Shown in pieces: positions 1 through 8,348 of a DNA stretch of 22,121 nt. Numbering within the stretch: position 1 is the stretch's first letter; each line of letters begins with the position of its first letter. The notes beneath the pieces are model-generated. The model did no database searches and was not told the origin of the DNA. It was given only the letters and a program-made list of their open reading frames with translations. The position numbers and the translations under genes are program-made. Source of the stretch: Acidiferrobacteraceae bacterium (lineage in GTDB: Bacteria; Pseudomonadota; Gammaproteobacteria; Arenicellales; UBA868); NCBI GenBank assembly GCA_002721105.1, contig PBJL01000014.1:146891-169011 (forward strand), read 5' to 3'.

Positions 1-45
1 AGGCTAGCCCTAAACTTGAACAGTTGCTTAATGGGATCATTAAAA

Positions 46-1029
46 ATGGAATCTATGGCTGAAACAGCAGAGGATTTCTTGATTTCACCTACCAGAAATT
101 TGGGCTGCGAGCTCGATATTGATTGGTTGGCAAATCAAAGAATTAATCGTAGTGCTATAGAAAGGCGCATAAAATCTTTAGCAGGCCGGAGAACGGTTAA
201 AAAGCAATGGCAAGCTGCATGGTTGCTTCGTGCTCTTACTTGTATTGATTTAACAACTTTAGATGGCGGTGATACAAATACGAATGTCGCACGTTTATGT
301 TCGAAGGCTAAATTACCTCTCCGAAGTGATCTTATCGAAGCTCTGGGAATGAAATCACTCAGAGTGGCCGCTGTTTGTGTTTACCCCTCATTGGTGGGAG
401 TAGCCCATTCCGCACTCCAAGGAAGTGGGATTCCGGTAGCTTCAGTAGCTGCTGGTTTTCCAGATGGTTTAACGAATCTAGAGAATCGTTTAAGTGAAGT
501 TGGCAGCTCAAGATCTGCAGGGGCATCAGAGATCGATATTGTAATAGCTAGAAATTTGGTTTTATCTGGGGATTGGGAAAGTCTATATAATGAAGTACGA
601 GCTTTCCGAGAAGTATCGGGTGATAGTAAGCTCAAAGTGATCCTCGGAACGGGAAATCTTGGAAATCTAAGAAATGTGGCTCATGCTAGCCTTGCTTCAA
701 TGATGGCTGGAGCTGATTTTATCAAGACGTCAACCGGAAAAGAGAGCATAAATGCCACATTGCCTGTTTCGCTGGTAATGTTGCGAGCAATACGAAATTA
801 CCATGAAAAAACAGGCTTTATGGTTGGGTTCAAAGCAGCTGGCGGTATAAGAAAAGCTAAAGAAGCGCTTTCATATCTTATGCTGATCCATGAAGAGCTT
901 GGTGCAGATTGGCTTAGATCTAATTACTTCAGGATCGGAGCATCGGGTCTATTAACAGATCTAGGACGACAACTTGAGCATTACGTTACAGGCCGCTATT
1001 CAGGTAACCATCGACACCCCATGGGTTAA
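46..1029 (+). CDS. deoC: deoxyribose-phosphate aldolase
   Basis: Cytoplasmic class I aldolase that cleaves 2-deoxyribose-5-phosphate to glyceraldehyde-3-phosphate and acetaldehyde, ending the deoxynucleoside route begun by deoA and deoB downstream. The protein resembles the longer (about 330 aa) DERA branch shared with eukaryotes and actinobacteria rather than the 250-260 aa E. coli type. Visible marks are the EIDIVI strand with its active-site Asp, the Schiff-base Lys in FIKTSTGKE (codon at 724), and the second Lys in GFKAAGGI. The start is uncertain. The frame is open to the left window edge, with TTG at 16 and ATG at 31, 46 and 55, and no strong ribosome site. I chose ATG 46, which leaves about 20 residues before the conserved core. 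The stop overlaps the next start by one base (TAATG), so translation is probably coupled. A start to the left of the window cannot be excluded. Confidence 0.93.
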   Translation: MESMAETAEDFLISPTRNLGCELDIDWLANQRINRSAIERRIKSLAGRRTVKKQWQAAWLLRALTCIDLTTLDGGDTNTNVARLCSKAKLPLRSDLIEALGMKSLRVAAVCVYPSLVGVAHSALQGSGIPVASVAAGFPDGLTNLENRLSEVGSSRSAGASEIDIVIARNLVLSGDWESLYNEVRAFREVSGDSKLKVILGTGNLGNLRNVAHASLASMMAGADFIKTSTGKESINATLPVSLVMLRAIRNYHEKTGFMVGFKAAGGIRKAKEALSYLMLIHEELGADWLRSNYFRIGASGLLTDLGRQLEHYVTGRYSGNHRHPMG

Positions 1030-3392
1030 TGATCATGATCGAAGATATTTTTGAGAATATGGAGTATGGCCCAGCATTGGAAGATGCTTCAGTGGCCTAC
1101 GAATGGTTAAGCGAGCACAAACCCGGTTTCGGGCATTGGATAGGGGGTCGTTGGACTGCCCCCACGCGCGATTTTCGTTCAATTAATCCAGCTAATGGAG
1201 AATTTTTAGCTGATCTTAGTCAGGCTACTCAAAATGAGGTGGGTCGCGCGACTGAAGCAGCTCGTTCAGCTCTAAAAGAATGGCAATCGTTATCAGGTAG
1301 CCAACGTGGGCGGCATTTGTACGCTATTGCTCGTCAAATTCAAAAACATGCTCGCCTTTTTTCCGTGTTAGAAACACTAGATAATGGGAAACCAATTCGA
1401 GAAAGTCGCGATATTGATATTCCGTTGGTCTCTCGCCATTTCTATCACCACGCTGGTTGGGCCTCTTTAGTTGAGAATGAGTTTTCTGGAAGCGAAGCGT
1501 TAGGGGTTGTGGGACAGATCATTCCTTGGAATTTCCCACTCTTAATGCTAGCGTGGAAAGTCGCACCAGCTCTTGCTGCAGGTAATACGGTGGTATTAAA
1601 GCCTGCAGAATATACGAGTTTGACCTCACTACTTTTTGCTGAAATAGCTCACCGGTCTGGTTTACCTGCGGGTGTTTTAAATATTGTAACAGGTGATGGT
1701 GAAGTTGGCCGGTTCATTGTTGATCAACCAGGGATAGATAAGATTGCTTTCACTGGTTCCACTGAAGTGGGTCGCGAAATTCGCAGAACGACCGCTGGTT
1801 CTGGAAAAGCATTGACATTAGAGCTTGGCGGGAAGTCGCCCTTTGTCGTTTTCTCTGATGCGGATTTGGATAGTGCTGTTGAGGGAGTAGTAGACGCAAT
1901 ATGGTTTAATCAGGGCGAAGTGTGCTGTGCGGGATCGCGCTTATTGGTTCAAGAATCTATCGCGGACAAATTTGAGAAAAAGCTGAAGAGACGGATGAAC
2001 TCTCTTCGTGTTGGAGCACCGCTTGATAAAGCAATAGATATGGGAGCAATCGTTGATAAGACGCAGTTAGAAAAAATCACGAATTATGTTGAAATCGGGA
2101 AAAAAGAAGGAGGTTCTTGTTGGCAGAGTGATGTTGAGTTACCGAATCAAGGATGTTTTTACCCGCCAACACTCTTCACTGGTATTGAGCCATCCCATAC
2201 CATAGCTTGTGATGAAATTTTTGGGCCAGTGTTAGCAATGTTGGTGTTTAGAACACATGATGAGGCAGTTGCCATGGCCAACAACACTCATTATGGTTTG
2301 GCAGCAAGTGTATGGAGTGAAAATATTAATCTTGCTCTCCATGTGGCGGCTAAGTTGAAAGCGGGGGTGGTTTGGATAAATTCAACTAATCAGTTCGATG
2401 CTGCAAGTGGATTCGGAGGATATCGAGAGTCTGGATTTGGACGGGAAGGTGGTGTGGAGGGACTTTGGGCGTATAGACGCGCACCTGCCGACCAGCCTCC
2501 AGACAACATAGTTATGCCAGAACCAAGGCAGGATTGCATCTCTCCGAGAGAGCCATCCTTACTAGATAAAACAGCCAAAATGTATATTGGGGGTCGTCAG
2601 ATAAGACCAGATAGTGGTTATTATCGGAGTATTAAGAACAAGAGATCCCAACTTATAGGGGATATTGGTGAAGGAAATAGAAAAGATATTCGAAATGCCG
2701 TTGAAGCTGCAAACCTCGCAACAGGGTGGAGTCAATTAAATGGACATGGAAGAGCTCAAATACTATATTTTTTGGCTGAGAATCTTGAGACTCGTTCAAA
2801 GGAATTTGCAAATCGCTTAGTAGAATTTGAAATCAAAAATGCACTTGAAGAAGTGCAGGCAAGCATAGATCGCATTTTTTGGTATGGGGGATGGAGTGAT
2901 AAGTATGAAGGCTCGATTCATCAAGGGCCAGTCGGCCAGATGGTGTTGGCTTTGCCTGAACCAATAGGAGTTGCTGGATTGGTATGTCCCGATGATGCAC
3001 CACTGTTGGCAATGGTGTCTTTGTTATGTCCTCTCATTGCTATGGGTAACACTGTTGTTTTAATTCCATCAGAACTGTGTCCTCTTGTTGCTACTGATTT
3101 TTATCAGTTATTAGAGACTTCGGATATACCTCCAGGGGTCGTAAATATAGTAACTGGCTCGAAAAATTTGCTTGCACCAGTTTTATCAGAGCATTATGAG
3201 GTTGATGTAGTCTGGATGGCAGGTGATAAATATCTCGGTAAAACCATCGAAGAGTTATCAGTGGGAAATTTAAAACAAACTTGGATAACAAGAGGTGCTA
3301 GAGATTGGTTTGATCCGAGCATTTCACAAGGTAGAGAATTTTTGCGGCGCGCCACTCAGGTAAAGAATCTCTGGGTGCCGTATGGTGAATAA
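1029..3392 (+). CDS. bidomain aldehyde dehydrogenase, ALDH16 type
   Basis: NAD(P)-dependent aldehyde dehydrogenase of 787 aa. The first about 480 residues are a full catalytic ALDH unit. It has IPWNFP (oxyanion Asn), VVLKPAEYT (cofactor Lys), FTGSTEVG, LELGGKSP (general-base Glu), NQGEVCCAGSR with the nucleophile Cys in the usual place, and EIFGPVL. The remaining about 290 residues repeat the ALDH N-terminal/Rossmann part (MYIGGR, GVAGLVCPDDAPLLA, MGNTVVLIPSE, PPGVVNIVTG) but lack the catalytic Cys region. That architecture and length match bacterial ALDH16. Placed between deoC (TAATG overlap) and deoA (11-base overlap), it most simply oxidises the acetaldehyde released by DeoC. This is inference from context, because I know of no settled physiological substrate for ALDH16. 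A second in-frame ATG lies at 1035. Confidence 0.92.
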   Translation: MIMIEDIFENMEYGPALEDASVAYEWLSEHKPGFGHWIGGRWTAPTRDFRSINPANGEFLADLSQATQNEVGRATEAARSALKEWQSLSGSQRGRHLYAIARQIQKHARLFSVLETLDNGKPIRESRDIDIPLVSRHFYHHAGWASLVENEFSGSEALGVVGQIIPWNFPLLMLAWKVAPALAAGNTVVLKPAEYTSLTSLLFAEIAHRSGLPAGVLNIVTGDGEVGRFIVDQPGIDKIAFTGSTEVGREIRRTTAGSGKALTLELGGKSPFVVFSDADLDSAVEGVVDAIWFNQGEVCCAGSRLLVQESIADKFEKKLKRRMNSLRVGAPLDKAIDMGAIVDKTQLEKITNYVEIGKKEGGSCWQSDVELPNQGCFYPPTLFTGIEPSHTIACDEIFGPVLAMLVFRTHDEAVAMANNTHYGLAASVWSENINLALHVAAKLKAGVVWINSTNQFDAASGFGGYRESGFGREGGVEGLWAYRRAPADQPPDNIVMPEPRQDCISPREPSLLDKTAKMYIGGRQIRPDSGYYRSIKNKRSQLIGDIGEGNRKDIRNAVEAANLATGWSQLNGHGRAQILYFLAENLETRSKEFANRLVEFEIKNALEEVQASIDRIFWYGGWSDKYEGSIHQGPVGQMVLALPEPIGVAGLVCPDDAPLLAMVSLLCPLIAMGNTVVLIPSELCPLVATDFYQLLETSDIPPGVVNIVTGSKNLLAPVLSEHYEVDVVWMAGDKYLGKTIEELSVGNLKQTWITRGARDWFDPSISQGREFLRRATQVKNLWVPYGE

Positions 3393-4719
3393 ACAACTCT
3401 TACCAGAAGAAATTATCCGGAGGAAGCGGGATAACCAATCATTAACTAATGATCAAATTCAAGATTTCATAGATGGTGTTGTTTCCGGATCAGTTACTGA
3501 TGGACAGATAGCTGCATTCTCAATGGCGGTGTTTTTTCAGCATATGGATGTTCGAGAATGCTCGAAAATGACATTAGCCATGCGTGATACAGGGAATGTA
3601 TTGAGGTGGGACAGAAGTCGGTTTAATGGGCCCATTGTTGATAAACACTCAAGTGGGGGGGTTGGAGACTGTGTAAGCCTCATGTTAGCGCCAATGTTGG
3701 CTTCTTGTGGCGCATATGTACCGATGATTTCTGGGCGAGGGCTTGGCCATAGCGGTGGAACTTTAGATAAGTTGAGCAGTATTCCAGGTTATTTATTCCA
3801 ATCTGATATAGATCATTTTCAGAAAGTTGTGGAGACAGTAGGTTGTGCGATAGTAGGGCAAAGTGCATCCCTCGCACCAGCTGATGGACGCATTTATTCG
3901 GTGAGAGATGTGACAGCTACCGTTGAGTCAGTGCCTCTAATAACAGCATCAATTTTATCAAAGAAGTTGGCTGCTGGGATTGATGCATTAGTAATGGATG
4001 TAAAGACCGGTAATGGAGCATTTGCTGACACGACAAAGATGGCTATTGAATTAGCTGACAATATTGTGCAGGTTGCAGGATTGGCAGGTGTCCCAACTGT
4101 GTCCTTAGTTACCGATATGAATCAGCCACTGGCTTCGTCCGCTGGTAATGCCTTAGAAGTTGTCGAGGCTGTTCGATACCTCAAAAACGAAAAATGTGAT
4201 CCCAGATTAGACGAAGTAATTTTAGCGCTGGGTTCTGAGTTACTGGTATTGTGTGGATTGGAAACGGAGAGAGTGGATGCAATTAAGTTGTTAAAAAACA
4301 CAATTGCTGATGGTATGGCCGCGGAGCGTTTTTCTAAAATGATCGCCTTTCTCGGAGGGCCACATGATTTTATTGAAAAACCTCAGAAATACTTGCAGGA
4401 TGCGCCCATAAAATTATCGGTAAAATCTGAACATATGGGTACAGTTTCGGACATTGATACGAGATTACTCGGCCTAATAGTAGTTGAACTGGGTGGAGGA
4501 CGTCTTCGACCTCAAGACGAAATAGATACTTCCGTAGGACTAAGCCATTTAGCCCGCATCGGTGATAAGGTGGTTCCGAATACACAACTCGCGTTGATCC
4601 ATGCGAAAACATCGCAAGAGGCTGAAGAGGCACATCAAAAGGTTTTAGAGTCTTTTAGAATCGGAGAAAAAATCTATAAAGAAGTAAAACTAATTCGAGA
4701 TATACGAAAGGCTGCATAA
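3382..4719 (+). CDS. deoA: thymidine phosphorylase
   Basis: Cytoplasmic phosphorylase that converts thymidine (or deoxyuridine) and phosphate to the base and deoxyribose-1-phosphate. The 445 aa length is close to the 440 aa E. coli enzyme. The family's landmarks are present in order: an N-terminal helical region with GQIAAFSMAVFF, the phosphate site KHSSGGVGD, the SGRGLGHSGGTLDKL signature, SVRDVTATVESVPLITASI, and DALVMDVKTGNGAF. In the signature the usual Thr is Ser and the Glu after DKL is Ser, both mild departures. The start ATG lies inside the last codons of the ALDH gene. The stop and the deoB ATG share one base (TAATG), as expected for a coupled operon. Confidence 0.96.
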   Translation: MVNKQLLPEEIIRRKRDNQSLTNDQIQDFIDGVVSGSVTDGQIAAFSMAVFFQHMDVRECSKMTLAMRDTGNVLRWDRSRFNGPIVDKHSSGGVGDCVSLMLAPMLASCGAYVPMISGRGLGHSGGTLDKLSSIPGYLFQSDIDHFQKVVETVGCAIVGQSASLAPADGRIYSVRDVTATVESVPLITASILSKKLAAGIDALVMDVKTGNGAFADTTKMAIELADNIVQVAGLAGVPTVSLVTDMNQPLASSAGNALEVVEAVRYLKNEKCDPRLDEVILALGSELLVLCGLETERVDAIKLLKNTIADGMAAERFSKMIAFLGGPHDFIEKPQKYLQDAPIKLSVKSEHMGTVSDIDTRLLGLIVVELGGGRLRPQDEIDTSVGLSHLARIGDKVVPNTQLALIHAKTSQEAEEAHQKVLESFRIGEKIYKEVKLIRDIRKAA

Positions 4720-5966
4720 TGAGTAGAGCTATGGTTTTAATGCTAGACTCTCTTGGGATTGGTTCTAGCACTGATGCAGTGCATTTCAATGATGTCGGAG
4801 CTGACACTTTTGGTCACATTGCTGAAGCTGCAGCTTTGGGTAATGCCGATACAGAAGGATCAAGACAAGGATCATTAAATATTCCAAATTTGTTAGCGTT
4901 GGGGCTTGCACATGCGTCGGCTGATAGTAGAGGATCATGGCCCGCTGATCTACCAAAGGTATCTCCTCGAGCGGCATGGGGATACGCGGTAGAGAGCAGC
5001 TCAGGTAAAGATACGCCCAGTGGGCACTGGGAAATGGCTGGTGTTCCAGTGAATTTTGAATGGGGATATTTTGCAACTACTTATCCAAGTTTCCCAGAAG
5101 AGTTAACTTCAGAGCTGATTAAGAGAGCTGATTTACCAGGGGTGCTCGGCAATTGTCATGCGTCGGGAACAGAAATTATTAAAGAATTCGGTCTTGAACA
5201 TATTCGAACCGGACAACCAATCGTATATACATCAGGTGACAGTGTTTTTCAGATTGCTGCACACGAGGGACATTTCGGATTGGAGCATTTATATGAAGTT
5301 TGTCGAATCGCCCGGCAGTTAGTGGATCAGTATCATATAGGTCGTGTAATCGCCCGACCATTTATAGGAACCAACATAGATAACTTTAAGCGTACGGAAA
5401 ATCGCAGAGATTACACTACGCCACCACCTGAGAAGACGCTGCTAGATCATTTAGTCACTGCTAGTAGGGAAGTTATTTCTGTCGGAAAAATTAGCGATAT
5501 TTTTGCTCACCAAGGGATAACAAAAATCGTTAAAGCTTCGGGGAACGATGCGTTATTTACAGCAACCGTGGAAGAATTTTCCGCTGCAGCCGAAGGTTCT
5601 CTTGTGTTTACCAATTTTGTTGATTTCGATAGTTTGTATGGCCATCGTAGGGATGTTGCAGGATATGCCCTTGCTCTTGAAGAGTTTGACTCTAGAATTG
5701 GAGAGATCACCAGTATATTGACAGGTGGAGATCTAGTGATTATGACGGCTGATCATGGATGCGATCCAACGTGGGCAGGCCATGATCATACTAGAGAACA
5801 TGTCCCGGTAATTGTATTTGGTCCAAATATCGGTCCAACCCAACTCGGTGTTCGGCACTCATTTTCGGATATCGGACAAACATTAGCGGAACATTTACAG
5901 GTTACCACTTTAGCTAACGGTATTTCATTCTATTCGGATCTTTGGGGAAACGAGGGTGAGCGATGA
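4719..5966 (+). CDS. deoB: phosphopentomutase
   Basis: Alkaline-phosphatase-superfamily mutase interconverting (deoxy)ribose-1-phosphate and the 5-phosphate, which links DeoA to DeoC. The protein is 415 aa, near the 407 aa E. coli enzyme. Metal and phosphate residues are visible: Asp10 in MVLMLDSLGIG, the phosphorylatable Thr99 in SGKDTPSGHWEM, the SGDSVFQIAAHE block, Asp345-His346 in TADHGCDPTW, and the late GHDHTREHVPV motif. It is joined upstream to deoA by TAATG. Its own end overlaps the dioxygenase start by ATGA, and the local GAGGGTGAG inside its last codons probably serves as the ribosome site for the next gene. Confidence 0.96.
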   Translation: MSRAMVLMLDSLGIGSSTDAVHFNDVGADTFGHIAEAAALGNADTEGSRQGSLNIPNLLALGLAHASADSRGSWPADLPKVSPRAAWGYAVESSSGKDTPSGHWEMAGVPVNFEWGYFATTYPSFPEELTSELIKRADLPGVLGNCHASGTEIIKEFGLEHIRTGQPIVYTSGDSVFQIAAHEGHFGLEHLYEVCRIARQLVDQYHIGRVIARPFIGTNIDNFKRTENRRDYTTPPPEKTLLDHLVTASREVISVGKISDIFAHQGITKIVKASGNDALFTATVEEFSAAAEGSLVFTNFVDFDSLYGHRRDVAGYALALEEFDSRIGEITSILTGGDLVIMTADHGCDPTWAGHDHTREHVPVIVFGPNIGPTQLGVRHSFSDIGQTLAEHLQVTTLANGISFYSDLWGNEGER

Positions 5967-6853
5967 GGCCTGCTTCTATATTCAAATGGTCTAGATTTTT
6001 CGATATGAAAAAAAATGCATCTGATTCCTGGAAGAAAGATGGCTTTCTTGTCATTGAGGACTTTGTATCTGGACAGGAATGTGACCTTTTACGGAAAAAA
6101 GCAAATCAATTGGTAGAAGAATTTGATCTTGGTCAGATTCCAACAGTGTTTTCCACACATTCTCATGAACATGCATCCAAAGACTATTTTGAACAGTCAG
6201 GTGACAAAGTTAGATTTTTTTTAGAAGAGGGTGTTTTGGATGATAATGGTCTTTTGTGTTATCCGAAAAAAAGATCGATCAATAAGATTGGACATGCGAT
6301 GCATGATTTAGTTCCAGAGTTTAAGGAATTTTCTTATCATCCGAGATTAGTAGATCTTACGTCTTTTTTGGGCTGTGATGACCCGCTGTTGTTACAGTCT
6401 ATGTTTATTTTTAAGCAACCAGGCATCGGTGGGGAAGTAGATTGGCATCAAGATGGGTCTTTCTTATTGACAGAACCGGAAAGCGTCATTGGTTTTTGGT
6501 TTGCGCTTGAAGATGCCGACCTCACTAATGGTTGCTTATGGGTATTGCCTGGGGAGCATAAAAAAAGTTTGAGAAAACGGTTTCGAAAAGTTGAAGGAAA
6601 GTTGCAATATCTGGATTGCGACGCTAATGATTCTTTTGATCTAGCTAGAAGGACAGCACTTGAAGTAAGAAAAGGCACTTTAGTTGTGCTGCATGGTCGT
6701 TTACCACATTATAGCGAGGCTAATCGCAGCACGCGTTCTCGACTGGCTTACACATTGCATACAATATCAGCGTCAGCATCATATCTCTCAGATAATTGGT
6801 TGCAACGTGGGCCGACTATGCCTTTATGTTATTTGAGTACGGGAAAATCTTAA
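5963..6853 (+). CDS. PHYHD1-like phytanoyl-CoA dioxygenase family protein
   Basis: Fe(II)/2-oxoglutarate oxygenase of the PhyH family, 296 aa. The metal triad is visible as His162-x-Asp164 in DWHQDGS and distal His249 in LPHYSE. Arg260, eleven residues after the distal His, is the likely 2-oxoglutarate-carboxylate ligand. Runs such as SINKIGHA, FKQPGIGGEV, NGCLWVLPG and NWLQ resemble human PHYHD1 as I remember it, more than phytanoyl-CoA hydroxylase itself. PHYHD1's substrate is not settled, so no reaction is assigned. The ATG at 5963 overlaps the deoB stop by four bases and has GAGGGTGAG just upstream. ATG 6005 would give a shorter, more typical N-terminus. It is the last gene of the deo operon. 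A role on a modified or damaged deoxynucleoside is only a guess. Confidence 0.9.
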   Translation: MRPASIFKWSRFFDMKKNASDSWKKDGFLVIEDFVSGQECDLLRKKANQLVEEFDLGQIPTVFSTHSHEHASKDYFEQSGDKVRFFLEEGVLDDNGLLCYPKKRSINKIGHAMHDLVPEFKEFSYHPRLVDLTSFLGCDDPLLLQSMFIFKQPGIGGEVDWHQDGSFLLTEPESVIGFWFALEDADLTNGCLWVLPGEHKKSLRKRFRKVEGKLQYLDCDANDSFDLARRTALEVRKGTLVVLHGRLPHYSEANRSTRSRLAYTLHTISASASYLSDNWLQRGPTMPLCYLSTGKS

Positions 6854-6859
6854 ATAAGT

Positions 6860-6880
6860 AAACTCGGAGGAGAGTTTTCT
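6860..6880 (+). terminator. possible weak terminator after the deo operon
   Basis: A short hairpin with arms AAACTC (6860-6865) and GAGTTT (6872-6877), loop of six bases, followed by a T-rich TCT. It begins seven bases after the dioxygenase stop, between convergent genes. The stem is short and AT-rich at its base, so strength is doubtful. A second pairing of CTCCGA-type bases with the end of the kinase gene could act in the other direction. Confidence 0.3.
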
Positions 6881-6883
6881 GAT

Positions 6884-7825
6884 TCATATGGGTGGGCAAA
6901 TCTCTCCGAACTCTGCTTTGTAACGCGTCGCTAAGCTCTTGATCTGGAAAGAATGATTTTGTGTACCATGATGTTCTATATTAAGTGCGCCTGTTAGGGA
7001 TGCAAGTTTTCCAATGTGCTCCCAACTCCAACCTTTTTGGAGGCCATGCAGTATGCCGGCGCGATACGCATCTCCGCAACCAGTAGGATCTAGAGCTTGA
7101 CTAATTTTTGCCGCAGGTACTGAATTAACTGATCCGCTGTGATATATCAGAGAACCCTCGTTCCCACCAGTAACAATTAAGGCTTCTAAACGGGATGCAT
7201 GCTCTTCTATTGTTCCTCCGATTATATCGAGAAAAAGACTAGATTCGTAACTATTCATAATTAACCAACTAGCCTGCTCTACAAAGATATTCAGTTCTTT
7301 TTTTGAAAAAAGCCCCACATTTTGTCCTGGGTCAAATATAAAAGGTATGTTGAGATCACTTAAGTCATTAGCATGCTGTATCATTCCCATTCGCCCATCT
7401 GGTGCGACGATCCCGAGTGTTACATCCTTAGCGTCTATCACATGGTTCTGATGCGCTTCGTTCATTGCGCCTGGGTGGAAGGAGGTAATTTGATTATTAT
7501 CGATATCTGTAGTTATCACGCATTGCGCTGTGTAGACTTCTTCAACTTCTTTGACAAAGGTATCAGGAATCTCACATTTTTTTAGCCATTCTCGATAGTC
7601 TATGAAATCTCGACCAACCGTTCCCATCAGGACAGGTTGACCACCAAGTAGCTTTAAATTATAGGCAATGTTACCAGCAGCGCCTCCAAATTCTCTTCGC
7701 ATTTCTGTGCTCACGAAACATACACTTAGATTCTTTATGTGTTCGGCGATAAGATAATTGCTGAATCGATCTGGAAATTTAAGCACAGTGTCGTAAGCTA
7801 ATGAACCACAGATAAGAGTTTTCAT
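6884..7825 (-). CDS. PfkB-family carbohydrate/adenosine kinase
   Basis: Ribokinase-fold kinase of 313 aa. The first PfkB signature appears as GGAAGNIAYNLKLLGGQP with the following GTVGRD. The second is DPTGCGDAYRAGIL, carrying the anion-hole Gly-x-Gly-Asp with the catalytic Asp. FDPGQN and ALIVTGGNEGSL are the strands usually preceding the ATP site. Sequence style is that of bacterial proteins labelled adenosine kinase or ribokinase-like, but the substrate cannot be read from the sequence. It lies 22 bases after fur on the same strand and converges on the deo operon, so a nucleoside or pentose substrate would fit. No clear ribosome site precedes the ATG. Confidence 0.88.
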   Translation of the reverse strand: MKTLICGSLAYDTVLKFPDRFSNYLIAEHIKNLSVCFVSTEMRREFGGAAGNIAYNLKLLGGQPVLMGTVGRDFIDYREWLKKCEIPDTFVKEVEEVYTAQCVITTDIDNNQITSFHPGAMNEAHQNHVIDAKDVTLGIVAPDGRMGMIQHANDLSDLNIPFIFDPGQNVGLFSKKELNIFVEQASWLIMNSYESSLFLDIIGGTIEEHASRLEALIVTGGNEGSLIYHSGSVNSVPAAKISQALDPTGCGDAYRAGILHGLQKGWSWEHIGKLASLTGALNIEHHGTQNHSFQIKSLATRYKAEFGEICPPI

Positions 7826-7839
7826 CAGAATGAATTTAT

Positions 7840-7858
7840 AATAATGATCACAATGATT
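7840..7858 (-). promoter_or_regulatory. possible Fur box between fur and the kinase gene
   Basis: Read on the minus strand, this 19-base stretch agrees with the consensus 19-bp Fur box at 13 of 19 positions by eye, with an uninterrupted ATCATTAT half. It straddles the fur stop codon and lies about 15 bases upstream of the kinase ATG. In AT-rich DNA such a match can arise by chance, and no other evidence of iron control is visible. Confidence 0.2.
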
Positions 7859-8294
7859 GATTCATTGAGCATTTGCCTTCGTCTACCATGCCTTGGCACT
7901 TTCCGTATAGATAGAGTGAATGATCCTCTATCATAAACCCCGCCCGTGCAGCCGCTTCTTTTTGCTTTGTTTCGATTTCAGAGTCGACAAACTCAAATAC
8001 TTTCCCACATTCGACACAAAGCATGTGATCATGATGAGCGGCGTCATTTAACTCAAAAATAGCTGAACCATTATTTTCAAAATTGTGTCGGATTACGAGC
8101 CCCGCTGTTTCAAATTGAGCAAGGACTCGGTAAACAGTCGCGAGGCCAATCTGTTCCCCAGCATCCAACATAGCTTTATAGATATCATCTGCCCCTAAAT
8201 GACGCACTGTGCTTTTTTCCAGGATATCGAGAATCTTCAATCTTGGTTGAGTTTGTTTGAGTCCTGCGAGTTGCAAGTCAGTTTTCTGAGACAT
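7848..8294 (-). CDS. fur: ferric uptake regulator Fur
   Basis: Iron-responsive transcription factor, 148 aa, the usual length. The N-terminal winged helix includes GLKQTQPRLKILDIL and the recognition helix segment IGLATVYRVLAQF. The dimerisation domain holds the metal-site string HHDHMLCVECGKVFEF, with His87, His88, His90 and the Cys93/Cys96 pair. A second Cys pair sits near the C-terminus in GKCQGMVDEGKC. The pattern is Fur proper rather than Zur or PerR, judged by the HHDH and GKVFEF context. The gene is separated by 54 bases from the hydroxylase gene upstream on the same strand, enough for its own promoter. An AATAA-TCTG-TTATT inverted repeat in that gap may be regulatory, but it does not match a Fur box well. 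Confidence 0.95.
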   Translation of the reverse strand: MSQKTDLQLAGLKQTQPRLKILDILEKSTVRHLGADDIYKAMLDAGEQIGLATVYRVLAQFETAGLVIRHNFENNGSAIFELNDAAHHDHMLCVECGKVFEFVDSEIETKQKEAAARAGFMIEDHSLYLYGKCQGMVDEGKCSMNQSL

Positions 8295-8348
8295 AGGATT
8301 TATGGAATAACAGATTATTAGTTGTAAGTGTTTGGAGCCGTGATTGTA

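Noticed and set aside
4786..5076. Minus-strand 96-codon frame inside deoB
   Set aside because: Opposite the conserved metal and phosphorylation motifs of deoB, with no support of its own.
8295..8348. AATAA-TCTG-TTATT repeat upstream of fur as an autoregulatory Fur box
   Set aside because: The half-sites do not line up with the 19-bp consensus, so it was noted only within the fur entry.
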